Notes: generated from the sequence alone by a model not told the origin. Positions 11,956 through 23,267 are shown, numbered from the stretch's first letter. The stretch: 64,000 bases of DNA from Lonicera japonica (GCA_021464415.1 CM038467.1:35805226-35869225), one strand, 5' to 3'. Program-made: numbers and translations.

Positions 11956-12840
11956 GAATTAATCCTCTCTAGATGACATCTTTTTTTTCTCCATTCGTTC
12001 TCATCTGCTTCCTTTTACTGCCATTCTCGTTGGCTCTAAATTAAACCCATTGCTGCCTCAAACCCCGCCGCCTCTCTTCACCAAACCTTACTGCCCATAA
12101 TCACCATCATCAACCCTCCATCAAACACCACTGTCAAAACCCACTGCCTCCTACATCAAAACCCAATCTACAAACTCATTAGAAACCCTACTATCGTCCA
12201 CTCACACCACCACAGTTATACCTACTGCCTCCTGCATCAAAACCCCCCATTAGAAACCCTTCTATCGTCCATTCACACCACCACAGTTATGCACCACAAT
12301 GCAATAAAACAGAGTTCCTTCTCTTTTTATTCATACATTCATACACTACAATGCAATAAAACAGAATTCCTTCTCTTTTTATTCATACATTCATACACTA
12401 CAATACAATAAAACAGAATTCCTTCTCTTCTTTTTTTTTTTTTTTTTTTTATATATGGTATCACAGGGAATTAATCCTCTCTAGACAACAGCTTTTTTTT
12501 TCTCCGATCGTTCTCGTCGGCTCCCTTTTACCTCCATTCTCATCGGCGGTACATTAAACCCATTGCTGCCTCAAACCCCACTGCCTCTCTTCACCAAACC
12601 CTACTGCCCATAATCACCATCATCAACCCTCCATAAAATACCACTGTCAAAACCTACTGCCTCCTGAATCAAAACCTAATCCACAAACCCATTAGAAATC
12701 CTACTATCGTCCACTCACACCACCAAAGTTATACCCACTGCCTCCTGCATCAAAACCCAATCCACAAACCCATTAGAAACCCTATTATCATCTATTCACA
12801 CCACCACACTTATACACCACCATCGCAACCTCCTATTGTT
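11944..12840 (+). repeat. Duplicated copia leader and LTR-end repeats
   Basis: The primer site and leader at about 11944-12290 are repeated at about 12456-12840, beginning there as TGGTATCACAGG. Between them, 12290-12430 has three tandem copies of an LTR-end unit containing ACTACAATGCAATAAAACAG, followed by a T run. The leader itself is C-rich, with repeated ACCCACTGCCTCCTGCATC phrases. This looks like template switching during reverse transcription or unequal exchange. Confidence 0.7.
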
Positions 12841-12852
12841 ATACACCACACC

Positions 12853-13224
12853 CAGTGGCGAAGCCAGGAATTGGAGTAATGGGGGGCGAAATTTGGTCAA
12901 AATTCAAAACAAACAAAAGTTTTGCCTCTTACAGTTAGGTACCCTCAAGTTTATTTTTATGCACCAAAGTCCATATATATATATATTTCAATAAAGGAAA
13001 AGCTGAGATAAAGAGGAAGTTGGGCGGTGATTTGTTAAGTTTAGAGTTTTCAAATTGTCTCTTAAAGTTTTGCTCTTTATAGTTACCCTCAAGTTTATTT
13101 TAATGCACAAAAGTCCTTATATATATTTTTTTCAAAAAAGATCCCATATCTAATAAAAAATTTAAATTTTTTTGAAATCCAACAGGGGGCACATGCCCTC
13201 TGCCCCTGTGTGGCTTCGCCCCTG
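12853..13224. mobile_element. hAT-type MITE, 372 bp
   Basis: Termini are CAGTGGCGAAGCCA and TGGCTTCGCCCCTG. The flanks are perfect 8-bp duplications, ACCACACC, at 12845-12852 and 13225-13232. The terminal motif is that of the widespread plant hAT family beginning CAGTGGCGGAGCC. There is no transposase, and it lies in the copia leader. Confidence 0.9.
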
Positions 13225-13559
13225 ACCACACCATACATCATCTTTGCCATCTTTACAAACCCTCACTGAACCAAACCTTCACCGAGCTACTGTATACCAC
13301 CACTACCACCTTTTATGTTACTTAAACCTAGACCAAACCTACACCACAACAACCATCTTTCCTTCACGAGTCCAACGATATAACAATCAGCCAAAAAGAC
13401 CACCACACGCATCATGTGTGGATTTTTAGGTTCCGCCCTTTTTTTTAATAATTTTTTTATAGAACCAGACAGGTTCTTTAGGTTTTTGACTATCCTGGTT
13501 CCATTTTCAGCCTCCATTTGATCAAAACTTGCATCCTTTCTGCTGTTACAGATCTCACA

Positions 13560-14460
13560 AAGTAAACTACAATGGAAAAACTGACTTGATCATTCTCAAT
13601 GGACTGAATTGTATACATTGGGCTCAAGCTATGACCAACTTTCTAAAAGTCTGAACAGTTTGGCGAATTGTTACTAGAGATATTATCGAGCCTATTTCGA
13701 AAAGAAAGCAAAAGTATTAAAAAAATTCATTGAGCGACAAGACGATTGGGATAATAAAAATGGTGATATCATTACTTGGTGTCGCAATACCTCTACAACT
13801 TCTATCAATCAGCAGTCTGGTTGTTTTAACACAACAAAAGAACTGTGGGATTTTCTAAAAGTATGGTACACAGCTATCGATCTTGTTCATTAATATCAGT
13901 TTCTAACTGCCTTACATGTCAAAACTCGGCAACCATATCAATCAATTAATAGTTTTCAGTTAGATCTCAATGTTATATGGGACCAGTTAGCCCTATTTAA
14001 ACCAACTTGGTATTCCTTTACTGATGTTGCAAAGTTCAAAAAATATAGAGATCATCAACGAGTAATTACTCTTCTTATGTCTCTACATGATCGATTTGAA
14101 CTAATCCGGGTTGCTCTTCTTCATTGCCAACCCCTACCAATCCTTGATGAGGCAATTACAAAACTTTTGTCTGAAGAAACTAAACTTGGCATAAAATCTC
14201 ATAATACTAATACTGTGCTTGTTGCTCATTATCCAAAATCTGCCACAATGACCTCTCTATGTCATTGCTCATACTGCCATCCTACCATTACTTGTTGCAC
14301 TGTCCTATTTGAATTTGTAGGCACTGTCATAAGCAAGCACTGGATATTATCAAAGGGCCTGTTGCAAGAATTCTTCCAAACGATCTCTCATCTCCTCTAT
14401 CGCGCTGCCACTATTAAATAACCAATCAGCACTTCACAAAACTCTACTTCATCGGTCACT
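13560..14460 (+). pseudogene. Copia gag
   Basis: A degraded gag of the UBN2 type. Reading across frames gives LNGLNCIHWAQAMTNFLK, then KELWDFLK-like text near 13840, then SLHDRFELIRVALLHCQPLP and LLSEETKL at 14077-14200. A cysteine-rich CHCSYCHPTITCC stretch near 14265 stands where the zinc knuckle is expected. Several stops and frame changes prevent translation. The protease start follows directly. Confidence 0.7.
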
Positions 14461-14514
14461 GTCAATGACATCGCAGCCTTTCTCAAGCAGGTTGTATCCC
14501 CTCCTGATACTGCC

Positions 14515-14619
14515 ATGTCTATCACCTTAGGTAATTCTTGGTTCTTTGATTTTGGTTGCTGTAATTATATGACCTACGAATCTACCATTTTTCTGTCTAA
14601 AAATCCAGTCACACATATG
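14515..14619 (+). pseudogene. Copia protease start, cut by gypsy insertion
   Basis: The frame reads NSWFFDFGCCNYMTYES, corresponding to the copia protease motif W..DSGAS.HM. The active-site DSG is changed to DFG, so this copy was or became inactive. The reading frame stops at the gypsy insertion (14620) and resumes at 33450. Confidence 0.7.
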
Positions 14620-16247
14620 TGTGAGAATCCGAAATGCGATCCCCGGGTCTCGTCCCCGTTTGTTGGGCGTCTGAAACGTCGGAACGGATTTCGTCGTTCC
14701 ATTTGCTGGTGTATTTTGATAATTCATATCACGTGTCCCTATGTTCTATTTCTAGATGCAAAAGGGTTCGTTCAGAGTCGCCAGTATGTTTTACGAGAAA
14801 ACGGACAAAAAGGGGCTTGTAAAAGGAAAGGCTATAGACATGCCTTTCTTTACATGTTTGTCTACGAAACCAGGATTCTATAGGGTTCGAAAACTATATT
14901 ACGGTTTGGGAAGGTGTTAAGCACCCATTCCGCCGTTTCGGTCTCTAGTGGTCTTTTATATGTTTATTGTATGTTGAAAAACTTGGATGCTTTTACTGAC
15001 AGTCTACTACTTTCTAAGTGAAAACCCTAATTTCTGGGAAAAAGGGGAAAGGGCACGAAAAAAACCTTTGTATTCTGAGATCCAATGTTTAGTTTTGAGG
15101 GATGTAAATACAAGTGACAAAAGTGGTTTTTTCTTTAGAGAGGGAGTTTCCCGTATTATTTCTCAGATAATGACTGTTTTTCTCGGGTTTTGACTTGTTT
15201 CGGAAAAAGTTTGGATCTCGTATCGGAACTAATTCAATATGGAATTAGAACTCTTGAGGGGAGTTCTACCAGACGTATCACAATCTATGAAACAGATAGG
15301 ATATACCAGGTTTTTAATTCCTAAGTAAGTTTTACCGGTCCGAGTTTTGAAAACAGGATTTTATCCAGATGATAATGTACTTACTCTTCTGGTTTTGCAA
15401 ATAATTTTATCAGGGTCTTTTGTTTTGAAAACAGTAGACTATGTGTAACTTGGCAATAAGTTTATTCAAATAAAACGTGGACAAAACAACAGAAATAGAA
15501 CAAGTATACATATATTTAATGTTTAAATACTAGAAGAGACTTTCTTTACCTTCCCGACGAGAATAATAATAAGAAAGAAAATATAATACGGCTGAGAGAT
15601 TTTCGGCGATAATAATCTTTTACTTCTTCAGATATTTTCGAGAATTCGATTCCAGAGACGGGACACGTCGAGTGTCGGGAATAGATTCGATAATTCTTCA
15701 AAAATAAGACGATAATAGAGAATGCTTGACGAAAGACTAGAAAATCATATTTAAAGCTTAGAATTCTTCAATCCCAAGTTCCCGTCCTTGAACCCTTGGG
15801 GGTGTTGGCCTATTTATACTGCTCGGGCAGGATTGTCACGCGACATTTCTCCCGAAAGGGCATGTGTCGCACGACAATGTGTACAATGTCGCGCGACAAA
15901 CGGCTGATGTCGCGCGACAAATGGCTGAAGTGATGTTTCTGACAGACTAATGTGTCAGAGAGTGGATGGTCTGGTGTCAGGAGGGATTGTCGCGCGACAT
16001 AGGGTTGATTGTCGCGCGACATAGGGTTGATTGTCGCGCGACATAGGGGTGATTGTCGCGCGACATATCAGTGATTGTCGTGCGACATACTGATATATCA
16101 TGCGACAATCCCACTTAAAAACAGGTTTGTTGGCCAACAAACCCTTCCGGGATAGTTTCGGGTGCTCGGGTGGGTCCCGGACTCCAAAAATAGTAGTTCT
16201 CGAAGGTTGTTAGGGTTCTTGCGGGAGTCACGGATCGGGGTGCTACA
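14620..16247 (-). repeat. 3' LTR of the gypsy element, 1628 bp
   Basis: In element orientation it begins TGTAGCACCCCGATCCG and ends GATTCTCACA. It contains the promoter TATA box (minus strand, 15811-15820) and ten palindrome copies at 15834-16107. It is 44 bp longer than the 5' LTR, which fits two extra 22-bp palindrome units. Confidence 0.9.
15834..16107. promoter_or_regulatory. Ten-copy TGTCGCGCGACA array, 3' LTR
   Basis: Twelve-base palindromes start at 15834, 15865, 15887, 15908, 15988, 16010, 16032, 16054, 16076 and 16096. Six are perfect. The run 15988-16076 has an exact 22-bp period, and 15865-15887-15908 has 22 and 21 bp, about two turns of the helix. The array lies directly upstream, in element orientation, of the AGTATAAATAGG promoter. 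Most imperfect copies differ by CG to TG or CA changes. Confidence 0.85.
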
Positions 16248-16329
16248 GACCCTCTCGACTTAAGTTCCTTGCCTGCAAGGAATTGAGGCGATTGGAAGAG
16301 ACCATGATCCATGCCTCGCGTAAGAACTC

Positions 16330-16930
16330 TAAGGAAGTGTGCGTATGCAAAAAGTGTTCGTGAGTGCCTCTAGAGAGGGCTTGTGTTCGGTTTTGCCTCC
16401 GGAGAGGGCTTTTGTTACCTCATTGCCTCTTTCGAGGACTTTCATTTACTTCACTCGCCTCAGATGGGAGGACTACCATTGCTCCACTTTGCGCCTCAGG
16501 TGGGAGGACTACCATTGCTCCACTGTGCCTCTCTGGGAGGGCTATTTGATCTTCTCGCCTCAGGTGGGAGGACTACCATTGCTACACTGTGCCTCTCTAG
16601 GAGGTCTTTTGATCTTCTCGCCTCAGGTGGGAGGACTACCATTGCTACACTGTGCCTCTCTGGGAGGGCTTCTGATTTTTTCGCCTCAGGTGAGAGGACT
16701 ACCATTGCTTCACTGTGCCTCTCTGGGAGGGTTTCGCCTCAGGTGGGAGGACTACCATTGCTCCACTTTGCGCCTCAGGTGGGAGGATTACCATTGCTCT
16801 ACTGTGCCTCTCTGGGAGGTCTTCTGATCTGTAAGAAGAAAGAAAATTGCCTCTCGGAGGGCTTTGTGAGTATTTATGCCTCTGGCGAGGGCTTGTGTTT
16901 GTGATTTGCCTCTGGCGAGGGCTTGTGTCA
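16330..16930. repeat. Minisatellite of GCCTC...GAGG units
   Basis: A GC-richer tandem array. Core units containing CAGGTGGGAGGACTACCATT recur near 16500, 16560, 16625, 16690, 16740 and 16775, about 63 bp apart in the middle. Flanking it, shorter units such as GCCTCTGGCGAGGGCTTGTG repeat. Each unit contains an imperfect dyad GCCTC-N4-6-GAGG. The open frames it creates are repeat artefacts. It lies in the gypsy 3' untranslated region, where Tat-lineage elements often generate satellite repeats. Confidence 0.8.
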
Positions 16931-17769
16931 TGTCCTGGTGAATTTGTTTGTTGTCCTCTTAGACTGCTAGAGTGAGAAAGAGAATTTTTTTTTAAAAGGG
17001 TGAAAAGAGCTTCTCGGGATCTAATCTTTATCCGGATGTCCGTTTGCCTGTATCTTTTTGAACTTTACTCTCGTGTTTTCCTCGAGTGAAGATACTTCTC
17101 TCAGAAGGCAGTTTTCGGATTTCTCTTGCTCTCCGTAGAGTGATGATTCGAGATTTTCCAAACCATCTCTTCTGTATCGTGCTGAAAAGAAAATTTGTTT
17201 GAAAGTTCAATCTCTGATCTCTGTTCTCTTCTTAGTTTTCTCTTTTGGTAGGCCCACATCGTATTCTATTTTTTGATGCCCTTATTTCTCCCTCTTTTGG
17301 GAAAGACTTTTCATGGCCTTCTCTGTTTTTGACCAAGAGTCTTTTTGTCCATTTGTCGTGATCAGGAGCCTTACTCACCCAAAACGAAGCCCTGAGCCGG
17401 TTTTGGCCTAGCTATCACTTTTGGTGTGGCTCTCCCTGTCACTCTATATTTCTATTTCTCTCGCTTGCTCTGGGCGCTCATGCAGGTTCTTTCTCTTTTC
17501 TACTCTTTCAATTTTTTTTATTCTCGTCTTATCTTGATATTTTGCTTTTTCTCATTGATGGTCTCAGTTTTCTTGGGAGATCAGAGATTACTTTGAGCCG
17601 TGGCATTTTGTTCTCGCATTCTCCGGAGAGATAATTTGGAAGTCTTTTCCTTAAATTCTCATCCTGGGTGTGCGATTTTTAGTAAGTTTTTTCGAAAACT
17701 GCTTCTCTGGAGTACCCCTGCAGGAGATAAAATGAGACAAATGTCAAAAAATCAGGGGAGGGATCAATG
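16931..17769. other. Gypsy 3' untranslated region, unassigned
   Basis: T/C-rich on the plus strand, with no protein recognised on either strand. It separates the minisatellite from the first antisense promoter. Confidence 0.5.
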
Positions 17770-17876
17770 TGTCGCGCGACACTTCGGTCTGGGGCTCTTT
17801 GTCGTGCGACAATGTGCCCTTTTGTCGTGCGATAATGTGCCCCTTTGTCGCGCAACAAACAGCTTCACTATATAAG
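17770..17876 (+). promoter_or_regulatory. Promoter of antisense gene 1 with four palindromes
   Basis: Palindrome copies start at 17770 (perfect), 17800, 17823 and 17846, spaced 30, 23 and 23 bp. A TATATAAG box follows at 17869-17876, only 12 bp after the last copy. A CT-rich leader runs to the ATG at 18014. This is the same module as in the LTR but driving the opposite strand. Confidence 0.75.
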
Positions 17877-18401
17877 TCCCTTGCTGAGCTCATTCCACCT
17901 CATTCTATCATTTCTCTTTCTCTCTCTTGCTTTCTTCCTCTCTTCTCTCAAGCGCGGAAGCCCTGCCGCTTTTTTGATTTTTTCGACTTTCTCACTACTT
18001 TCTATATACACAGATGGATCCCGTGCAGCCGGATCGACTCGAGGGTGACCAGGAGGAGGTCACTTTTATCGACGCTCAGGGCGTTCTCCGTTGCAGTCCT
18101 CATCATGACGACTAGGAGGACCTTGACTGGTATGGCGAGGACGGGGTAGACCGTGGTCGAGCGGTGGTCTACCGAGATGTTACCCGGGCTGCTCCAGTCC
18201 CAGATGTTCCGTGGCTTTTGATGGAGCCTGTTTCTCACGAGATCCGTCGACGATCTCTAGTATGTCTTCTTTTCGTTTATTTATCTGTTCTGTTTATTTC
18301 TGTCGTTTCCTGCATGTATTTTAAACAATGTTAGTATGCACGTCTGCCTAGAAATAACATCCGATTTAATGAACACATACTTTTTACCTGTGATACTTCT
18401 T

Positions 18402-18742
18402 AGGTTTTGGAAAATTACATAATTTACCCTTATAACCCTATATCTCTCATAATTACACCAAAGTACCCTCAGGTTTGGAAAATTACATATTTTACCCTTA
18501 TAACCCTATATCTCTCATAATTACACCAAAGTACCCTCAGGTTTGGAAAATTACGTAATTTACCCTTATAACCCTATATCTCTCATAATTACACCAAAGT
18601 ACCCTCAGGTTTGGAAAATTACGTAATTTACCCTTATAACCCTATATCTCTCATAATTACACCAAAGTACCCTTAGGTTTTGAAAAATTACATAATTTAC
18701 CCTTATAACCCTATATCTCTCATAATTACACCAAAGTACCCT
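18402..18742. repeat. Five-copy 68-bp minisatellite in intron 1
   Basis: Units starting AGGTTTGGAAAATTACGTAA begin at about 18402, 18471, 18539, 18607 and 18675, a 68-bp period, and end near 18742. They are nearly identical. The array accounts for most of the 514-bp first intron of antisense gene 1. Confidence 0.9.
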
Positions 18743-19641
18743 CATAATCATGTACTCGTTCTTTTGTCTGTAGTGGGTTGGCCGTGGTTGGGGTTCCCCC
18801 AACACCATTTCTTTAGAGTGGTGACAGGCACTGGCCCTTGTCCAGGAGTTGCTCCTTGCGACTCTTTTTGGTTCTTTCTTCGATGCCCTCCCGGTGCAGG
18901 TATCTAGGGCGGCTGTGTTGGTGTCGGCTCTGGCCTATCACTAGTGGGACATCACTCATACCTTTCACTGGAGCTGGGGGGAGATGACGATGACCCCCCT
19001 CGATTTATTTGCTTTGACCGGGATTCCCTCAGGGGGGGTCCTTATCCAAATCGACGTCCCCTTGCGTCTGACGGCAGAGGGCATCGTCGGTGCACTAGGA
19101 TGGTTTCCGGAGCGATGGAGTTCCGGTGATACGATTCCTCGGGCTGTTTTGGTTACGCGCCTGGAGACAGAGAGAGCCAGATTGAGTGCTTCAGGAGTGC
19201 CGATGACCCGCCAGGAGGCGCGTCAGTATGTCCGCGTCCTCCTGTTACTAACGCTCCATGACTTGTTCGAGGCCCGTGGGGGGGATCCGGCCCATCTCTG
19301 GTGGCTGCCCTATCTCAGAGACTTCAGCATCATGTTTGATTATGACTGGGGGGCTTTATTCTGGCTGTTCTATATGACGCTATGGACCAGGTTTCTCGCC
19401 ACTTAGCCCTGAACCTCAAGGTCTTCTCTTTGCTGTGGGAGGTATACACTTTTGTCTCTTATCTGTGCTTTTGGTCTTTGCATTTTATCTGCTGATTGTT
19501 GCTAACGTTCTTTATTATTATTTTTCTCTTCAGAGTTGGTTCGTGGCGTATACCCGTCTTGGTCGCGCCCAGGTGGATCTCTTCGTTGAAAACGAGGACC
19601 AGTTTTCCTTTCTCTGCCGATTCATCGCGGGGAACTACAGG

Positions 19642-21217
19642 TGATAGGAAGCTATCTTCGTCGCTAAAAATAGCTTGATCAAAACCCTTATGTACCTACA
19701 AAATATATTAGTAACGTAGATAGTAGTAGTAAGGGGTCAAATCCACGGGAGTTGTTTATGAATCAATGAAAACAAAATTGAGAAAATAATAGATTTATAA
19801 TAAAAACCATTTTTTTTTTATCTTTTAGAAATGCTTACTTTTTTTAAGAACAATTTTAATACTAATAAAATATAATAAAAGTGGAGAAAGTTGTTTTGGA
19901 GAAATAAAGTGTAGGGATTTCAAGAGTTAAGAATCCACCACCAAATTATCAATGGATCTAGAATAATATATTATTGCACATATATACTCAAAATAAATTC
20001 TATACTAGTTTGATTAAATGGAATCACCTATGGTATGTAGAGTGAACCCAAAAGCTAACCAAATAGTATTTGACAATTTATTTGTTTATAAGAGATTTTT
20101 CCTTTCAAGATCTATATTTCTTCTTTTAGAAAATAATAATAATACAAGGTTGTCACTCACTTACATTAACATTCAAAAACTAGAAGATAAATTTGGAAAA
20201 TAAAATGAACTTAAGAAAATCCTATGGTATGTAGCTCATCTCTTAAGTCAAGTATAAAAACCAAAATGGGATCACCTATGGTGTGTAGAGTAATCCAAAG
20301 ATCTTATTTAAGAAAAATCACAAATGAGTATATTTATGCAATATTATAAAACTCTAAATCACAAATAAAAATGAGGCTTCATCTCTCCCCTTGAAAGGGA
20401 GATTAGCCTTCCATAAAGATAGAAGAACAAAATAAATAATAAAATAGCTCCTTAAATATCTCCAAATATGTGAGTAAAAGAATTTCTCTTAACACTCTAC
20501 AATATTATCTTCTTCAACAAAATGAAACAATAATACAAGAAGAAGAAAAATATGTAGCACTCAAATATTTTCTCTCTCTACAACAAGCTCTCTAGAACAA
20601 GCTCTCTTGCTTTCCTTCCAAAACTCTCGTGGGTGTCTCTCCTCTTGGCCAACAATGAATGGATATATGTGTGAAAATGAGAGAGGAACATAATCATGAA
20701 AAGTAGACAATGGAGTGAGGGGGGTGTAAGAGAATAATAGGCTTTTTCTAGAGAGTGGGGTGTGTAAGAGAATAATGTGGACATTGTCTAGGTAGTGGCG
20801 TGTTGGGTTATGGGTTGAGAGATTAAAAAATATGAGAGTGGGCACACACACTTTTGGGATATTTTTCTCTTTTTTTTCTTTTGCAGCCGGAATGTTGTAA
20901 TGCAATTTCGGATATGAAGATGGCCGAATTTGGAAAAGTGTTGAACTAGAAAGTTGTAGCTCTCGAAATTCTCTTGATTTTAGGCTCAAGAAACGCATGA
21001 TTCGGAGTTATGAGCAAAACGTTATGCTTTAAAAACTACCTGAACAACTTTAAGTGTCCTGTCTCACATATTCAACAAAGTTAAGCATTTAATTATATCA
21101 ATTGAGACAAGAACCTGCAAAACAACTAAATGTCAACATTAGATAACATAATTCAATTTTTGACACTTAAATTTCGGCATTTGAGGAATTAAAAATAACA
21201 GTTTTGAGTGCTTATCA
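19642..21217 (-). mobile_element. Solo LTR inside antisense gene 1
   Basis: The insertion reads TGATAAGCACTC at its minus-strand start and GCTTCCTATCA at its end, giving TG...CA with TGATA/TATCA inverted tips. Flanks ACAGG (19637-19641) and ACAAG (21218-21222) agree at 4 of 5 bases. Removing it joins exon 3 in frame (IAGNYR then ASYIYRTREIG). No internal coding sequence is present. The start resembles LTRs of the Athila type as I remember them, which I cannot verify. Confidence 0.7.
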
Positions 21218-22819
21218 ACAAGGCTTCTTATATATACCGAACTCGGGAGATCGGAGCCGCTGCCGTCCATGACCTGCTGGAAGAGCAGGTAAATCTTAGT
21301 ACTATTTCTTTTCAAGTAGATAAATAGTAAATAGAAATAAATAACTGAAATAAAAATTTTGTTTTTGTTCAGGTTGAGTGGGCCCCCTGGGGTGATCTGG
21401 ACCTCCACTTCGGATATGGCTGTGCTCTGACCGCCTCGAGGACCAGGCGGCTTATTAGGGATGAGTACGGCCTTCACTTCTATTTGGGCGAGAAAGTTAT
21501 TCGCCAGCATACATTCCCGCTAGTTCTGATGAGGCGGACGGGCGAGATCGATCCGGTGATGGTGCAGGCATTGGTTGACGGGCTCGATTTTTAGACGTTC
21601 ACTGAGGAGGGAGATTATGCTATCTTCGCTGCCCGTTACTTGATGAGGGAGCCAAAGGGGACTCGGGGTCGGGTTTTCTATGAGAGGTACAGGGCGTTGG
21701 GAGGCGATCCCAACTATATACGAGGACAGACCCATTTGTCCCGGACGGTCCCCAGTCAGCTGCCGCCTGTCCCTGATCAGAGGGACAACATTTTGGACTC
21801 TGATGACGATGACCCCGAGGGAGAGAGGGACGTCCCTGCTGGTGCTGAGGGAGGCAATGATAGGCCCGAGGGTGGTGATGACAGACCCGAGGGCGGTGAG
21901 GGAGGTAGGACAGCGGCTGTTCCGGAGCAGTCTGCTCAGACTATGCCTAGAGAGGAGCAGCCTGCTGAGGGTTTTAAGTTCCCCACCGGTCCGTCAGTAT
22001 TTTCGGGGGGCTGTTTTTGAGGCTGCTGAGGGAGGGGCAGCTGATTTTTCGGAGCGATCCTGGGAGCCTGCGGATTTCGGGGTCGATTATGAGCGGTTTG
22101 GGCGGATCCTCTAGGTGTTCGTACCTACGCCACACTGACTCCGCTTCCGTTAGCTGTTATGGGCCTTTCGGCTCGATCTCCAAGTTTTGGAGGTTCTTCT
22201 TCCCGGCTCCCCTGTTCCCGATTCGCGAAGAGGGTGGGTCCACTTCTGCGATGGCACCGGTGGGTCCGTCTGTTCCTCTGGTCTCCGCCGCTATACTGTG
22301 CCTGAGTATCCTTTACCCGAGAATACCTTTGATTATCCGGGTGGCCGTGTGGGTGATGAGGTATGTCATTTTTATTATGTCTTCTGCTATTCTTTTATAT
22401 CTGCTTATCTTTAAAAAGTGTGCTAACTCTTTCTCTTATGTCTCTTGCAGCGGGTGAGTGTCCGTGCAGCAGACCTGAGAGCTCTCCATGCCCAGTACCT
22501 CTACAACTGGAACCTCCTCCAGTTTGTTGGTCGGGACCCCACGTCATACATGCGTGATTACCAGAGGGCGATCGACGTATCTCTTCGGGTGGACGACCCT
22601 CTGTCCTCTTTTCGCGCTCGTTCAGAGTCTCGGAGGAGCAGTAGCCGAACCTCTAGGCGTTCACGGTCCTCGGTGATTCGCCCCACGGCACCGGTCCAGT
22701 CGACGGGGCCTTCTCAGGCAGCAGTTCTCTCTCATCCGGATGTTCCAGCGGTCGATCCTACGCCGGAGGAGGGTTCTGGTGATAGTGGTTGCGTGTCAAA
22801 GCGCGCTAGGATAGATTAG

Positions 22820-23151
22820 TTTTCTTTTCCTTCATTTGGTTAGTTCAGACATATATGTAGTTTTTATTTTTAGACATGTTTAGACAAAAATTTAATTTTG
22901 AAAACTGTTCTTTTATTGGATTTATGAAAAATCTTTATTTGTGTTTGATGATGCGTTTTTTATTCTTCATATGTGGTGAAAATTATATTTATGAATCAGT
23001 GATTTAGGTGCCATACCTTTGTAGCGTGTTTGTACTTGGGGTTCCTGCAAAATAACAAAGTGAGAACAAGAATGCATCCAGAAGTGATTCTTTTGGCAAG
23101 AATGACTCTTATGTGTAAGAAAAGCAAAAACAGGGTGACAACAAAGGGGAT
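22820..23151. other. Spacer between the two antisense genes
   Basis: AT-rich sequence following the stop of antisense gene 1, presumably its 3' untranslated region and terminator. No other feature is seen before the next palindromes. Confidence 0.5.
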
Positions 23152-23229
23152 TGTCGCACGATAATCCCTCCTGGATATGGGTTTGTCGCGCGACAAACAG
23201 GTACATGACACTATTTTTTGCTATAAATA
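23152..23229 (+). promoter_or_regulatory. Promoter of antisense gene 2 with two palindromes
   Basis: Palindrome copies lie at 23152-23163 (TGTCGCACGATA) and 23184-23195 (perfect). A TATAAATA box follows at 23222-23229, then the ATG at 23268. The short distance from TATA box to ATG implies a very short leader. Confidence 0.75.
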
Positions 23230-23267
23230 CACCCCTCTGCCTTCCTTCATCCCCACACCTTCCCAAA

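Larger units (their letters stand above)
18014..22819 (+). pseudogene. Antisense gene 1: plant-mobile-domain-like protein
   Basis: Five exons read on the strand opposite to gag-pol: 18014-18259, 18774-19441, 19534-19641 plus 21218-21288, 21373-22360 and 22451-22819. All four introns (18260-18773, 19442-19533, 21289-21372, 22361-22450) are GT-AG and phase 0, so the frame joins cleanly, for example LLWE/SWFVAYTRL and GGRVGDE/RVSVRAAD. The core WDITHTFHWSWGEMTMTP, then LDLFALTGIPSGG, is the plant mobile domain (PMD) signature found in MAIN/MAIL1 relatives and in transposons. The tail has an acidic DSDDDDPEGE run, a serine-arginine stretch SRRSSSRTSRRSRSS and a basic KRAR end. In-frame TAG at 18113, TGA in LEW*QALALV, TAG in YH*WDIT, TAG after VDGLDF and a lost base near 19350 break it. 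Function of PMD proteins inside retrotransposons is unknown. Confidence 0.75.

Noticed and set aside
16339..16904. Long plus-strand frames in the GCCTC minisatellite
   Set aside because: Three overlapping frames are all open because the unit is repetitive and GC-rich. The peptides are simple repeats of the unit with no domain.
15834..17857. TCGCGCGA cores as CAMTA (CGCG-box) or E2F sites
   Set aside because: The core does not fit the VCGCGB consensus exactly, nor the T-run of E2F sites. A host factor remains possible but I cannot support a specific one.
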